DNA of 64,000 nucleotides, taken from NCBI GenBank assembly GCA_037951165.1, contig JBBDHG010000015.1:8226501-8290500 (forward strand), written 5' to 3'. The stretch is from Lophius americanus (taxonomy: Eukaryota; Chordata; Actinopteri; Lophiiformes; Lophiidae). Position numbers and translations under genes: made by a program. Under the pieces are notes generated by a model. That model was not told where the DNA came from, did not search any database, and worked only from the letters and a program-made list of their open reading frames with translations. Position 1 is the stretch's first letter, and every line of letters starts with the position of its first letter. Of the stretch, positions 33,746 through 44,492 are shown one piece after another.

Positions 33746-35935
33746 ATCTTGAAATCCCAACAGAGATTTTCTATTGGAGTGACGGTCATTCTAGAATGGT
33801 GCAGAACTGATATCTTGAATCTATCTTACTCTTGATATGCTGCATGTTACAAGAGGAAGCAAAGTTGGCCCAGAGCATTTGCAAGCCATGGTTCCCTGGA
33901 GGAAGGATGTTCTTTTCAGCATCTACATCTTCGCTCCTGCTCCAGACATTCCACCATCCAGTTGTATGAGTTTCATGCACACAATTACAAGCAAATGCCA
34001 CTGGTATACAACATGTTTAAATTACAAGATATTCCAAAAGAATCTTTATGTTTTCACAACAAAGTCCGTTCAATAATTTTGAGTGTTCTCCTATAAGTTC
34101 TCTTAACTATTTTTGGGCTCCACACCAGTTACATAATCTGCAAAAAAAAACCTCCTGGAAGTCAAAATGTTTAAGTTAGAAGAAATTCTCCAACAATTTT
34201 TTAAGTTTCATAAAAACTTTTTATGGTTAATTAACCTGATAATTCACTTACTGTGTAAGTTCTTTAAACTATCTTTGGATTTGAAAATATATGTACCAGT
34301 TACATATTCTGTCAAAAAATATATATTACTGGGAGGATGAAGGTGGAATAAATGGATTGCTGGACTCAGTCAGGTTAAGAGCAGGGGGTCAACTTTGGCA
34401 TTTGTTTTGTTTAATTTTACTGTTTTGGTCATCATATCGATATGGTGTTATTGTGATGTAATCATATTGTATTTACATAGCTTTGTGGTTATCACATGAC
34501 CATTTAATTCCAGCTGAGAAGATGAAGCTTGATGAGGACTGGTGAATACAGCAAGACCTCATAGGAACTATACACTATTCTCTTCGGGGAGGAATGGCAC
34601 CAAACTACAGTGCACTGGCAGACCTCTGCAGTTACTTGGATCACGTTTCAATGGATGAAGCTGCCGGTGGAGGACAAGATCACAGGAGGAAGTTTACTAT
34701 CATGGCATTGTATGAAATCAGGGGTGCAGCCTATCCTGAGAGGAGTTGGTTAACAGCTGAGTTATAGCTCCACTTCCTTAGTTACTTTATCCTGTTCATG
34801 GTATTCAGTAAAGAATGTATACTGAAGTTCAACATATGTGAGTTATTGACATTAAAATTCCCTCAAACTTTGAGCCAAACATCAACATACAAAAGCGTAT
34901 TTTAGAGTAGGAAAATACGTTGTTTTTTTTATTAGTGAATGCATGGCTCTGAAGTATGATCTCAGCTAGACAATAGTGATGGTTGCACTTTCGCTGTTTA
35001 TTTGCCGTTATGTAACTGTTTATGAAAACATGACCTGTGTTTTATAATGTTTCATATTTTGATTGTGATGTCCAAAAGAAAGAAAATAGCCTCTTGGTGG
35101 AGGTTGTAAGGCTAACCCATAAAATTGTTTCATGCCGAACTCAATACCCAGTCTTTAAGCCAAGGGGAAATTCGCTAATGGTTTGACTGTGAGAAATTGT
35201 GCTTCCATGATCCTGAAAGAAATGTTCAGTGACAATTGGAATCAATCCGACAATGGTGCTATGAAGCTCTCTGATCCTCTCTGGCTGTCTCAGTCAAGGC
35301 AGACTGGAGTATAACGGGAGCCAGAATTCCCAAAACTGTCAGCAAATGACATGATGAGTCCCGACAGATTAGCGTTATGCCAATGCCATTCACAGAAAGA
35401 TCCTCCTCAAGGCAAGATGGGTTTCGCTACGATTATTACTGTGGACAGAAGAGGCAGAAACAACCTGTGTCCAACAGAGCCTTTAGTTCTAACAATAGTC
35501 ATCATAATGATGGATGGTAAAGTAGGCATGGGAGAGTGCAGATACTAAGATTTGATACTACACTGACTTTCATCAGTCAGACTAGGCAATCACGTCAACA
35601 TAAATCCTATCAGGTAGAAAAGCTGGCAACACTAGAAGATTGATGCTGGACATTCCTTCATGTCAAGTCATGTGGCACAGATGAGGAGGCAGGTCAATCA
35701 TGGCTACCCAATCAGTCAGGATCTGAGTTATGTTCTATTCACAGAAAAAGAAAGAAAAATGAATACTATTGTGGCACTGGTTACATTCCGCAGTCCACTT
35801 GCAACCAAAATTGAAACTGGGCCAGTCATTTACAAACATTTGCCTTTTTAAACTTTTTCAATACATTTCTTAAAGCCTTGACACCTTTCAACATGATCTC
35901 CCGACCCTGTTGTTTATGTACTACACAGTTTTAGA
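33746..35935. other. spacer, no gene recognised
   Basis: No gene or clear repeat. Short frames at 33786-34076, 35351-35548 and 35660-35851 lack domains. The stretch 34330-34800 is less AT-rich and could be an old repeat of unknown type. Confidence 0.4.
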
Positions 35936-36310
35936 TAGATCAACTATAACAATTCAAACACCTGCCACATATAGTGTAGGTCCCCTTTTTGCTTCAAGCC
36001 AGCTTAGTGATGCACTGTACTCTGACACTTTCCTAACAGAACCAGCATTAACTTTATCAGCAATCTGGGCTCCAGTAGATTAGACAACACAGGCTAGCCT
36101 TGGCTCTTCAGACACATCCATGAGCTTTTACGCACATGCCCATATTACCAGATCACAGATTACCCTGTACCCTTACCGTAGATCCCTTTGGTACGTATTA
36201 ACCTGAGCAGGACAAAAATACCCAACAAGACCTGCAGAACTGGAGGTCTTGTTGGGTGATGCTTTGACCCAGTCGTCTAGACATCACAATTTGGTCCGTG
36301 TCAAAGTTTC
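35936..36310 (-). mobile_element. Tc1/mariner transposon fragment with templated inverted insertion
   Basis: The left end 'gatcaactataacaattc' is a decayed terminal repeat. The body follows the shared order, including 'cagcttagtgatgcactgta', 'aacagaaccagcattaactt', 'gacaacacaggctagcc', 'gacccagtcgtctagacatc' and 'acaatttggtccgtgt'. Between 'ctgcagaactggag' and 'atgctttgaccc' there is an extra 'gtcttgttgggtg' that the copies at 26.2 and 57.3 kb lack (see 36220-36257). The right terminal repeat is missing. The transposase sense is minus and not open. Confidence 0.75.
36220..36257. repeat. perfect 14-bp inverted repeat inside the Tc1 copy
   Basis: ACCCAACAAGACCT (36220-36233), a 10-base loop, then AGGTCTTGTTGGGT (36244-36257). 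The left arm belongs to the normal transposon sequence; the right arm is mostly the extra segment, a reverse-complement copy of the left arm. Confidence 0.95.
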
Positions 36311-37924
36311 TTTGATTCCAATCCTGCATTCACAAAAAAGTTTGTCGCTCTACTCAAAGTGTCATTGGGGTGTTTGATAAAATTTGTATGTCTTTTGTTT
36401 TGATGTGTTCTAAAATATAATTAAAGAGATATTCATTTAGAGCTAGCATTAAACCTCTTTAGCCATTTTGTTTCAGAGTAGTGGCGCATTCAATTTCTTA
36501 ATATAGTGAGTAAATTCATGTCACTGATAAAAAAAAATCAGATTATCTGAAGATGTACGTAACTGTAATGACACATGAAATCATACATAGTTATAAGGCA
36601 ATGGAAGATGGAATTAAAATTTATAGAATTGAATATTTTTTTCACCCATGTGGTGCAAAGCCTCAGGCAAACTGTATTGTATCGTGTGTACTGTATGCAT
36701 AATACCTTTTCTGTTGTGTTACCCTTCTAAACATTTTTTTCATCCAAGTACCACACGATCAGCTGAAAAAGGTTTGGTAGGAAATAAGGTGATACAGTGT
36801 TAAACCGTCGTGTCTGGTTAATAAAACAGCAAACTTGCTACTGACTCTTACATACTACATTCCATGACAAGCACATTTTATTATCATGCCATCACACTTT
36901 CTTATTGATAAGAAAATCTCTCAGTTACTTTACTGCTAAAAAAGAAGATGCAACTGAAATATGTAACTGTATGGGCTGGAGGACTGAAAAACCAACAAGG
37001 GGCTATGAAAGAAAATAACAAAAAAAAAAGAATGACCTGAAATCTGGTCTAAAACGTTCCATGGATATTTCTGGAAAATGGAGTATATAATATTCAACCC
37101 TCCAATGAGTCAAGTCAACCTACCTGCTCACTCTCTGTACAAATGGACCATGCCAGCGCCGGCACAGAGTGGTCCATTTTTCCTGGTGAGGTAACCACTT
37201 CCATTAGTGTTCATCAGCCTCGCCTACCGGGGGACCACTTTACTGACATCTGCTTTATCCTGGCATCCGCACGCTGAAAGGGAAAATGTTCCTGTCGAGA
37301 AGCGGAGAAATCCTCTTGGCTCCATGAAAGAGTGGCAAGGCTCTATGGGTATTAAAAGCAACAGATTATGAAATTTTCACTTTTTTAGTGCTTCTTATCA
37401 CAAGTTTGGGTATATGGAGGGGTCACACACCCACAAAGGGTTACATTTAATAAATGTTTGAGTTCTTTGTGAGCGCAATGTCAAGAAATCGTGTAAGCTT
37501 TGACTTCCACTGGTAGCCGATTCAAAAAGAGAGTCTTCTAAATAAATTATGCCAATAAATGAAAAACTCACACCACAACTGTGTTTCTCCTCATACGCTT
37601 GAGTAGACCAACCCATCTATACTTGCGGCACTTCCATTTCATTACTAGCAACGGTGCATCAAGTATCAAGTTTAAAGGAAAAGCTAACTACAGGAGCGGC
37701 TCTGTCTCTGCATTCACAGACCTGTAGTCTTCACTGCATCTCTTTCCAGCCTCAGAGGATATTAATACAGAGTGGATTTAATATATTTTTGATGGAAATG
37801 TCTCCACTAGGGTCCCCAAACTGGAAACAAATTTCATCTGATTGTTTCATAAACTTTGGCCATGCTTATATAGGGAGCCATACCAACACTCTGTGGCAGA
37901 GCTGTACATGAGGGAAATGTAAGT
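36311..37924. other. mostly unique spacer, possible conserved block
   Basis: No gene recognised. The region 37100-37340 is GC-richer and non-repetitive, and contains the inverted repeat listed separately. Frames at 37398-37616 and 37654-37911 lack domains. Confidence 0.35.
37141..37179. repeat. inverted repeat with nested stem
   Basis: AAATGGACCA (37141-37150) pairs exactly with TGGTCCATTT (37170-37179). The 19-base loop itself holds TGCC and GGCA around AGCGCC. Either a foldable hairpin or a palindromic protein-binding site is possible. Confidence 0.9.
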
Positions 37925-38185
37925 ATTTGGCAGTAAAATATGAAATATTTGATTAACAACAATTTCAAAAATTAAAATATATATATATATAATTTCTATG
38001 TATGTTTATATATATTTCTGAAATATACAACCGGCCTTTCCCCAAATCAATGTAGTTCTTCCTCATACTATGGTCTATGTGTTTATAAAATTTGAAAATT
38101 ACCCATGAAATAGTTTTAGAGGTATCGCATTAACACGAAGGTTTTGCGGTGGCGATAACGATTCCATAATATCCATGACATTTTT
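37925..38185 (-). repeat. family 1 dispersed repeat, copy E (inverted)
   Basis: Reverse-complement copy with 'atacaaccggcctttcccca', 'gttcttcctcatactatggt', 'aaatagttttagaggtatcg' and 'cattaacacgaaggttt'. It begins next to a short TA run at 37977. Confidence 0.6.
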
Positions 38186-38235
38186 ATAATACTTTAACGT
38201 GGCACCTGAATCTAAGTATGAGTTAAGTCCATATT

Positions 38236-38410
38236 TACCAGGAGGGGATGAGACCCTCGTTGACCCAGAGCTCACTGGGGGAATTACATATCTCATTGGG
38301 CCAAGGATGAGCCAGAGAGTGTTGATGGGGAGATTGACATCTGGAATACCCTGAACAGTCTGCTGCAACTGATATATACAGCTGAAAATGAAGTGGATGG
38401 ACTAATGGAG
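38236..38410 (+). mobile_element. RTE/Rex3-like LINE 3' fragment, copy 2
   Basis: 'gacccagagctcactggggg' followed by 'attacatatctcattgggcc', 'gatgagccagagagtgttg', 'gacatctggaataccctgaa' and a 'gaagtggatgga' tail. Same order as the 42.2-42.5 kb copy. Confidence 0.7.
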
Positions 38411-38639
38411 GGATCTTTGTTTTCACCTCCTGCTCATACAACATAATGTGTATCTGATTTGTGCAACTTGTGTACCAAACGTGTATATATCCCACTGCTT
38501 TAGATATCAAAAGTTGAGGTACTTGAACTGTTTTATGCTGTTGAGCTGTGTTTAATCCATAGTCTGTTTACATCACGTTTTAACAAAAGTTTATTGTGCT
38601 TCAAACGTCGAAAAAACTCCAATTTATCAAAATCAATAA

Positions 38640-39022
38640 ATAATAATCACATTTGGAGGTAGGATAACTGGTTTTCAGTGGGGCAAAAGAGTGGTTCACT
38701 GCTCTGACCACCTTTGGGGCATTTCAATGTGGAGTTATTTCCTACCAGCGTTTGCTTTAATTCTGTCCGGGTTATACCACTTCCTCCCAAAGTCCAAAAA
38801 TATGTAATAGAGTTGATTTGACGACTCCAAACTGTCCGTAGTTGAGAATGTGAGCATGAATAGCTGATTGTCTGTGTGTTGGCCATGGGATGAACTAAAG
38901 TCTTGTCCAGTCTTGTCTAGAGTGTGCCCCGCCGTTCGCCCAATGACATCTAGAATAGGCTCCAGCCCCCTCTGCAACCCAATACAGTTTAATCAGGTAT
39001 AGAACATGGATGGATGAGTGGT
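38640..39022 (+). repeat. teleost SINE-like dispersed repeat, copy 6
   Basis: Plus-oriented, one of the longer copies. It has a 'gtgg(t)tcactgctctgacca' head with tRNA-like spacing, then 'ggcatttcaatgtggagtta', 'cttcctcccaaagtccaaaa', 'gagaatgtgagcatgaatag' and 'gtgccccgccgttcgcccaa', with a tail 'acatggatggatga'. The head and tail identify the full family layout best in this window. Confidence 0.65.
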
Positions 39023-39562
39023 TTTCACTTGAATGACAACTGGTGTGAAAAATTGTAATCTTAAAAGAATATAGAACTTTCAGACAAATGTAGTGGAGCA
39101 TAAAGTGTAATATTTCTCTCGTCTTGGAGTAGAAGTTCAAAGAAGCATAAAATTGACATAATTAAGTAAAGTTCTAGTGCAGCAGATTTGTACTTAACCA
39201 CATCACTTCAGTAATGTACTGTTCACACCTGGCACTATTTTACCAATTACTATATCTTCTTTTTTTACAGGGACCTTGTCTTCAATTTACTGCCTAACGT
39301 TTTCTAATATTTAACGCAATAGGATTTCCTTATTTTTAAATTTTACCAGAAAAATCCCTTTGAGATAGACAATTTCTTTTTGAAGAGCATCCAACACTGG
39401 CAGCAGCTCTCAAATAGAGCTGCAAACATACAGAATACGTAAAATAACAATTAACATAAATAAATCAAAGATGTCTTAAGTTGAGCTGAAACGTATTTGT
39501 AAAATACATCTATATCAATCAGTTAATATACAGCTGGATAGTAATAATTTGAGGATCTGTTT

Positions 39563-39672
39563 TCAGACTCACCCCTCTGGCAGGAGGCTGCGGTCCATCA
39601 GCACCAAACCTCACGCCACAAAAACAGCTTCTTCACATGTGCTGCTTGACTCCTAAACAGGGTGTAAGAATG
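39563..39672 (+). mobile_element. LINE ORF2 C-terminal fragment
   Basis: The frame LPSGRRLRSIS, then TKPHATKTASS after small changes, matches the C-terminal L-P-S-G-R-R-L-R segment of Rex/CR1-like fish LINEs, encoded by 'ctctggcaggaggctgcggt' and following bases. Truncated at 5'. Confidence 0.6.
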
Positions 39673-40454
39673 AATGGGTGGTGGCTCAAAATATTATATA
39701 TTCATATATAAGAAAATGATCCTGTGAAGAATGCTTCAGATAGTCTGGATATTATGCTGATGTAGTGCACCGTTACGTAACCAGCAGATGGCGTGAGGCA
39801 TGCACCAGTCAAACTCGACCAACATTGTCAGCTCAAAACTTTGATAAAATATTTTACCAAAGATTTTTTTAGTTATTCATTTAATTATGCGGTGACATCA
39901 GCAGAGCTGTCGCCACAGTAACCTTAGCCTCTGCCCACTGTTTCCTTTATTGTTCTCATCAAACAAAAGTTTTAACTGAAAAAAATAGCTGACACAGCCA
40001 GTTCATACCGTCAACACCATTGTCATCAGAACTGATCAAAACAAAAGTAAAGCAAAAGTATTCCTCAGAAAACAAACAAAAAAAACAATTTGTCCATACA
40101 GAAAATGTTTCAGACCCATCACCTCTGCAGGAATAGTGGTTTGAATTAAGGGAAAATGACAACATCTGTATCCATCGAGCAATGAAATCAGTAATAATTG
40201 TACTCTCAATGAAATCAGTAATAATTATACTCGCATCGACTAGCATTGCAGCCAATCGCGTTTTAACTAATGAAAAAGACCTGCTGTGTGCTCCAGAGCA
40301 TCTGTGAAGAATACGGAGAAGGCATTATGATATCAAAGCTTTATTTATGCCCTACTTTAACAAACAGAGCTTTATTATTATTAGTAAAGGTCTACTTTAA
40401 CATAGGGAGTGACTTGTATTGCAGCACTACTGCATGTTTTTAAAACAACCTTTA
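39673..40454. other. spacer, no gene seen
   Basis: No gene recognised. A direct duplication of 'caatgaaatcagtaataatt' at 40178 and 40208 explains the repeated residues in the minus-strand frame there. Confidence 0.45.
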
Positions 40455-40740
40455 CTGTTCAGGTGACACCCTCACCCGGGCGAGCCAGCCGAGGCTTCTC
40501 AGACCTCGACTTGTGTCCGAGAAGCATTCCTCCATGGCTCGCTCCTCCTCAACCACAGTCTTTCTGTGGCCATGTCTGCTGTCTCTGTGCTTTGTTTGAT
40601 GGCCTGCCTCTTCTGGACACCTGTGATGCCCAGGAAATGATAGGCTCTGCAGAGGGACCCACTATAAACCCTCTGCAGCCGACATCAATGGAAAGGTCCC
40701 ATGTCCTCCAACCTTGTCTTCGACAAGGTCAGCGTATTAA
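40455..40740. repeat. probable dispersed repeat, class unknown
   Basis: A GC-rich island in AT-rich DNA ('cacccgggcgagccagccga', then 'ctctgcagagggacccacta' and 'ccctctgcagccgacatcaa'). It resembles sequence I associate with fish retroelement bodies, but no motif settles the class. A 139-codon plus frame (40409-40828) crosses it without a recognisable domain. Confidence 0.3.
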
Positions 40741-40863
40741 AACATTCTATAAAGTATCATACAAAGACTACAAAGGTCACAATAATATAAATATATTAAT
40801 TATATTTTATATATATATAAAAGTTTGAAAATGCGATGTAAATGTGTTCCTTTACAATTCATT

Positions 40864-41980
40864 TTAGTCTGTCTTCTTCAGCTGTGCTGCAAGAATTTCT
40901 TTTCTGTCTTCTTCAGATATCACAGCAGCTCCACATTATTGTCAATTCTCTTTTCCTGTGAACAAGAATGAGAAATATAACATAAAGTACATCCACGTCT
41001 GAAACAACTGCATGTTATATTGATGTACTTTAAAGTATACAATGATATCACCACACTTTATCTGATATTGTATTAAGCCACACTGTAATCAGTACGTAAA
41101 TGATACTATACAATAAAACGCTGTATTCCTTTTTAAACTTTGTCTAACTCGTTACTGTAAAGTAATACTCTTTAGCACTTTACCTGATACTGTTTGATAT
41201 CCCATGCTATAATCAGTAAATATTCGATATACAATCTTAACACTGTATTCTATCTTTACACTTCCTCTACATCCCCATTGTTATATAAAACTGTAACTAG
41301 TTTTGCTTATTTTAATGACAATTTTTATAATTATTATTTATCAGTGCAGCCTAAAGTCCTGTTGTTTAAAGAATAAATCTGACCTTGTATGGTTCCTGTG
41401 GTGAAGATGAAGATGACTGAGCTAAAAGCTTCCTGTTGGTGAGGATCCAGTGGTAGAATCATATCGTCATCGTGGCAGACAATATCTATAACAGCAACAA
41501 AAACAATACGACAATCAGGAGTGAAGTGACGTTAGGTGAGACTCTGGTCATGTTAGCAGGTAAACAGCTTATGTTAGCTACAGTTAGCTGGAGGCTAACT
41601 GCTGGTCAGCTACGATATATAAACGATATAAACTACTGATTTTCAACAAGATGAAAAATATAGAAAATAAAACCTACCAGGTTCTGTTGATCTCTGGAGT
41701 ATTCTATCATCAAACACAACCTTTTTGCTGTTGCAGAGCACACGTTCCCCACGATGCCGGTTTAAAACATTAAATGCAGGTTTCGATTCTGCCGAATCAT
41801 TTTGGTTGCCAGTGGCGCTCTGTAGATATATCCAATATCTTTAGTTTGTCTCAGTATCTCGATCAAAGCGTACTCCACTGCAGACATGTCATACTGTATT
41901 TGCTTCAACACTGACTTTTTAACAAGAGGAACCCAGTTTTCACCTCCACAACCAACGCTGCTGTACTTCGTGTCCAGCAT
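40864..41980 (-). CDS. candidate three-exon gene of unknown product (possible frameshift in exon 1)
   Basis: Minus-strand model: exon 1 from ATG at 41980 to 41678, exon 2 41485-41384, exon 3 40928-40864 with the stop TAA at 40864-40866. Intron 1 (192 bp) and intron 2 (455 bp) have GT-AG ends and compatible phases. Exon 1 opens with MLDTKYSSVGCGGENW and continues to EILRQTKDIGYIY. Around 41830 the frame must shift to reach SAESKPAFNV, NRHRGERVLCNSKKVVFDDR and the splice. Exon 2 encodes CHDDDMILPLDPHQQEAF; exon 3 ends SEEDRKEILAAQLKKTD. The frames joined by the introns stay open, which supports the model; the exon 1 shift suggests a pseudogene, a missed intron or a sequence error. The start lies just inside a transposon-like end at 42182, so it may be a transposon-carried gene. 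I do not recognise the protein. Confidence 0.4.
41055..41255. repeat. diverged tandem duplication in intron 2 of the candidate gene
   Basis: Two blocks of about 110 bp share 'tgata(t/c)tgt', 'taatcagta', 'gatata(c)' and 'ctgtattc' in order. It does not affect the modelled exons. Confidence 0.5.
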
Positions 41981-42059
41981 GAAACTTTTAATTCAAAAGT
42001 TGTTTTTTTTAATTATTCTGGTAGACGCTCTGCTCTCTCGCTAAAGCTTCTTGAACACC

Positions 42060-42182
42060 ACCGACAAAAGTTTTGGTTTGTTGCGTTAACCCCGCCTCCG
42101 GTTCCCGCAGTGGAAAAAACTGGTCCCAAGTTAGGCTTTAACTCGACACTGGCTCCTTAACCAATGCTGTGGAAACAGGCCC
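42060..42182. mobile_element. DNA-transposon-like terminal segment
   Basis: Read inward from 42182 on the minus strand, it starts GGGCCTGTTTCCACAGC and continues with GTTAAGGAGCC, then TTTTCCACTGCGGGAACC and GGAGGCGGGG. Repeated 'tttccac' and 'gcggg' words near the end are typical of certain fish cut-and-paste elements. The matching opposite end was not found in the window. The adjacent RTE copy starts directly at 42183. Confidence 0.4.
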
Positions 42183-42505
42183 TCAGAAGGAGCATGGACT
42201 GGAGCCACTGCTCCTTTGTGATGAAGGGAGCCAGTTGAGGTGGTACGGGCATCTGATTACGATGCTCCCAGAACGCTCGCCTTTGGAGGTTTTCCAGGTA
42301 CGTCCAACTTGGAAGAAGACCCCGAGGTAGACCCAGAACTTGCTGGAGGGACTTTATATCTCATCTAGTCTGGTATTGCCTCAGGATTCCCGTGATGAGC
42401 TGGAGACTGTTGCTAGAAAGTGGCACTTCTAGAATATACCGTATTTCTCAGCCTGCTGTCACCATGACCAGGCGACGGTCAAGCAGACGAAAATGGATGG
42501 AACCT
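42183..42505 (+). mobile_element. RTE/Rex3-like LINE 3' end, best copy
   Basis: Contains the full order of the RTE C-terminal and tail region: 'gccagttgaggtggtacggg', 'catctgattacgatgctccc', 'cgtccaacttggaagaagac', 'cccagaacttgctggaggga', 'gatgagctggagactgttg', and the tail 'gcagacgaaaatggatgga'. The 5' side ends at the transposon-like boundary at 42182, either by truncation or because the DNA element inserted there. Coding sense is plus, but the frame is broken. Confidence 0.8.
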
Positions 42506-44237
42506 ACTCATACAAGTAAGTGTCATGAAATTGTGAAATGATTTTACATTCTGTAAATTTTAGCATTACAAATCTTACATCACAGACACAATGGAATCAT
42601 CATACAAATACAATCATTATCATACACGCGACATCGTTGACACGATCATTGAAATGCTAGAAGAGTCAATTCTGAGTGAGTGGATTCGGAAACAGGGACT
42701 TCAACAATGGTAGGCAGTTGTGTATAATATTTAGGCTGATCATTGTACTATTGTATTGTATTATACTTGTAATATTTAAATAAATCAGTAAAAGATTAAA
42801 ATAAAATAGTTGTGGGCCCAAAGGTTTTTTATTTACGGTTATTTCACGTCCTTAAATTTGTATTTGTGTTTGAAGCAATGTTTGGTCGTATTTTAAGTTT
42901 AAAGTTAAAGGTTTCCTTTGATTTATTTCCTTTATATTCAAAACATTATGCTTCTGTATCATGTCTTGCAGGATATTGCACTAGCGTGTATTTCCTGATA
43001 AAGGATTGTTGGGGAAGTAGTTTTTCCATTTGTCAGTTTTTGACCTTTTACTTATTGAGACTGGAGTAATTGGTATTTTAATACCATTAAAAATCTACAT
43101 GTCACAGCTTCAATGTGGAGTTAATGATATTAACAACCGTCTTCATGTTGAAACCACATGCTTTAGTGTGAATATAATGAATCAATTACTCCTTTCTCAG
43201 TCTGCTTTATCTAACATGCAACCCACTGTCTAAGCCGCCGTTGGTCATTATGAATGTTGACAGACCGGACAGCTTCACGGCTCAGTCCATCCGGCTGCCT
43301 GTCAATCACTCTTAAGTCAAACATGCCATAAAGAGGGTGATATGAGCATCAGGCTGCTCAGGCGGGATGAGATTGACGGACGAACAGAGGAAGAGCAGAT
43401 TAAAGCAGGAATCCCTGTGTAGTTGTCCATCATCCTACTTTCCAGGAAGCTAAAATATTGAAGAACAAATCCTCCGTCGAGGAGCAGCTTATAGTTAAGA
43501 ATGGCAACTGTCTTGTTTTTGGAAAGCAATGCCTTCCAGCTCTGCTGATTGAAATTTTTATATTGGTGCACCAACAGGATTCATGTTGTGCACTTGATTT
43601 GACTAATGTCTTCACTAAGTTCAGGGTAACCTGAACCTCCAGGGGTTATAAAATTTCACTTCAGATCAAAAAGGGCCACTGTAATAGGCATAAATGATCC
43701 TTCAGTCATAATGTCCATCATTGTAAGTCAATTGTTTTCTTAAAAAGTGCCAGACAAATGAAGTTCAGATGGGGAGCCTATTACCTTGCACACTCCACAG
43801 TTATTCCTCAAACCCTTGTCATTCACACACACATTGCCCACTATGGATTTAACTGATATCTGCTTTGCTTATCAGCGGGCCACATCTATCAAATATCTGG
43901 GTGATTGTCACCTTCAATGTTAGCTAATCATCTTGCTACAGTCTTTTTAAAAATGATTCTCTCCATTCAGCTATAAGGGGCAATTTATTAGTGGCCTAAG
44001 ATAGAAAATGTCAGGAGCAGTGAGTCATGGCCCATACAAGTCCCTATTGTAGACGTCTGCCCCGCAACTTATGAACCCCCATTTTGAGGCTTTTACAGTG
44101 AAAGACTAGATGCAGAACATTGCGCTTTGGGAGAAATGTCTAACTTTGTCTCCCTATCCTGTGTGTCCTCGCCTCCCCTTCAACTTACACAGTGAAATTT
44201 CAATTTGTAACCAAGAATATTTCGGATTCAGTTTCAC
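42506..44237. other. spacer, possible conserved block 43240-43620
   Basis: No gene recognised. Frames at 42812-43233 (plus) and 43317-43615 (minus) have no domain. The part from about 43240 is more GC-balanced and non-repetitive. Confidence 0.35.
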
Positions 44238-44492
44238 CACTGCCCTTGGGGCCTTTCCATGTGGAGCATGTCTCCCTTTGTTTGCTTGGCTCTACCCCAG
44301 CTTCCTTCTACAGCCCAAAAAACATGCAAAATAGGTTCATTGGGACTCTAAATTGTCTGTAAGTGTAAAATAGAGACTGAATGGTTATGTCTATGTTTCG
44401 GCAATGTGACGAACTAGCGACTGGTCCAGGTTGTATCCTGCCTCTTACCCAATGTCAGATGGGACATTATCGGAAATGGACGGATGGATAAA
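44238..44492 (+). repeat. teleost SINE-like dispersed repeat, copy 7
   Basis: 'ggggcctttccatgtggagc' then 'cttccttctacagcccaaaa', 'aggttcattgggactctaaa', 'gcgactggtccaggttgtat', 'cccaatgtcagatgggacat' and the tail 'tggacggatggata'. Well preserved in the second half. Confidence 0.7.

Noticed and set aside
40409..40828. A 139-codon plus-strand frame as a gene
   Set aside because: The GC-rich core resembles repeat sequence, the tail is AT-rich noise, and no splice or domain evidence supports coding.
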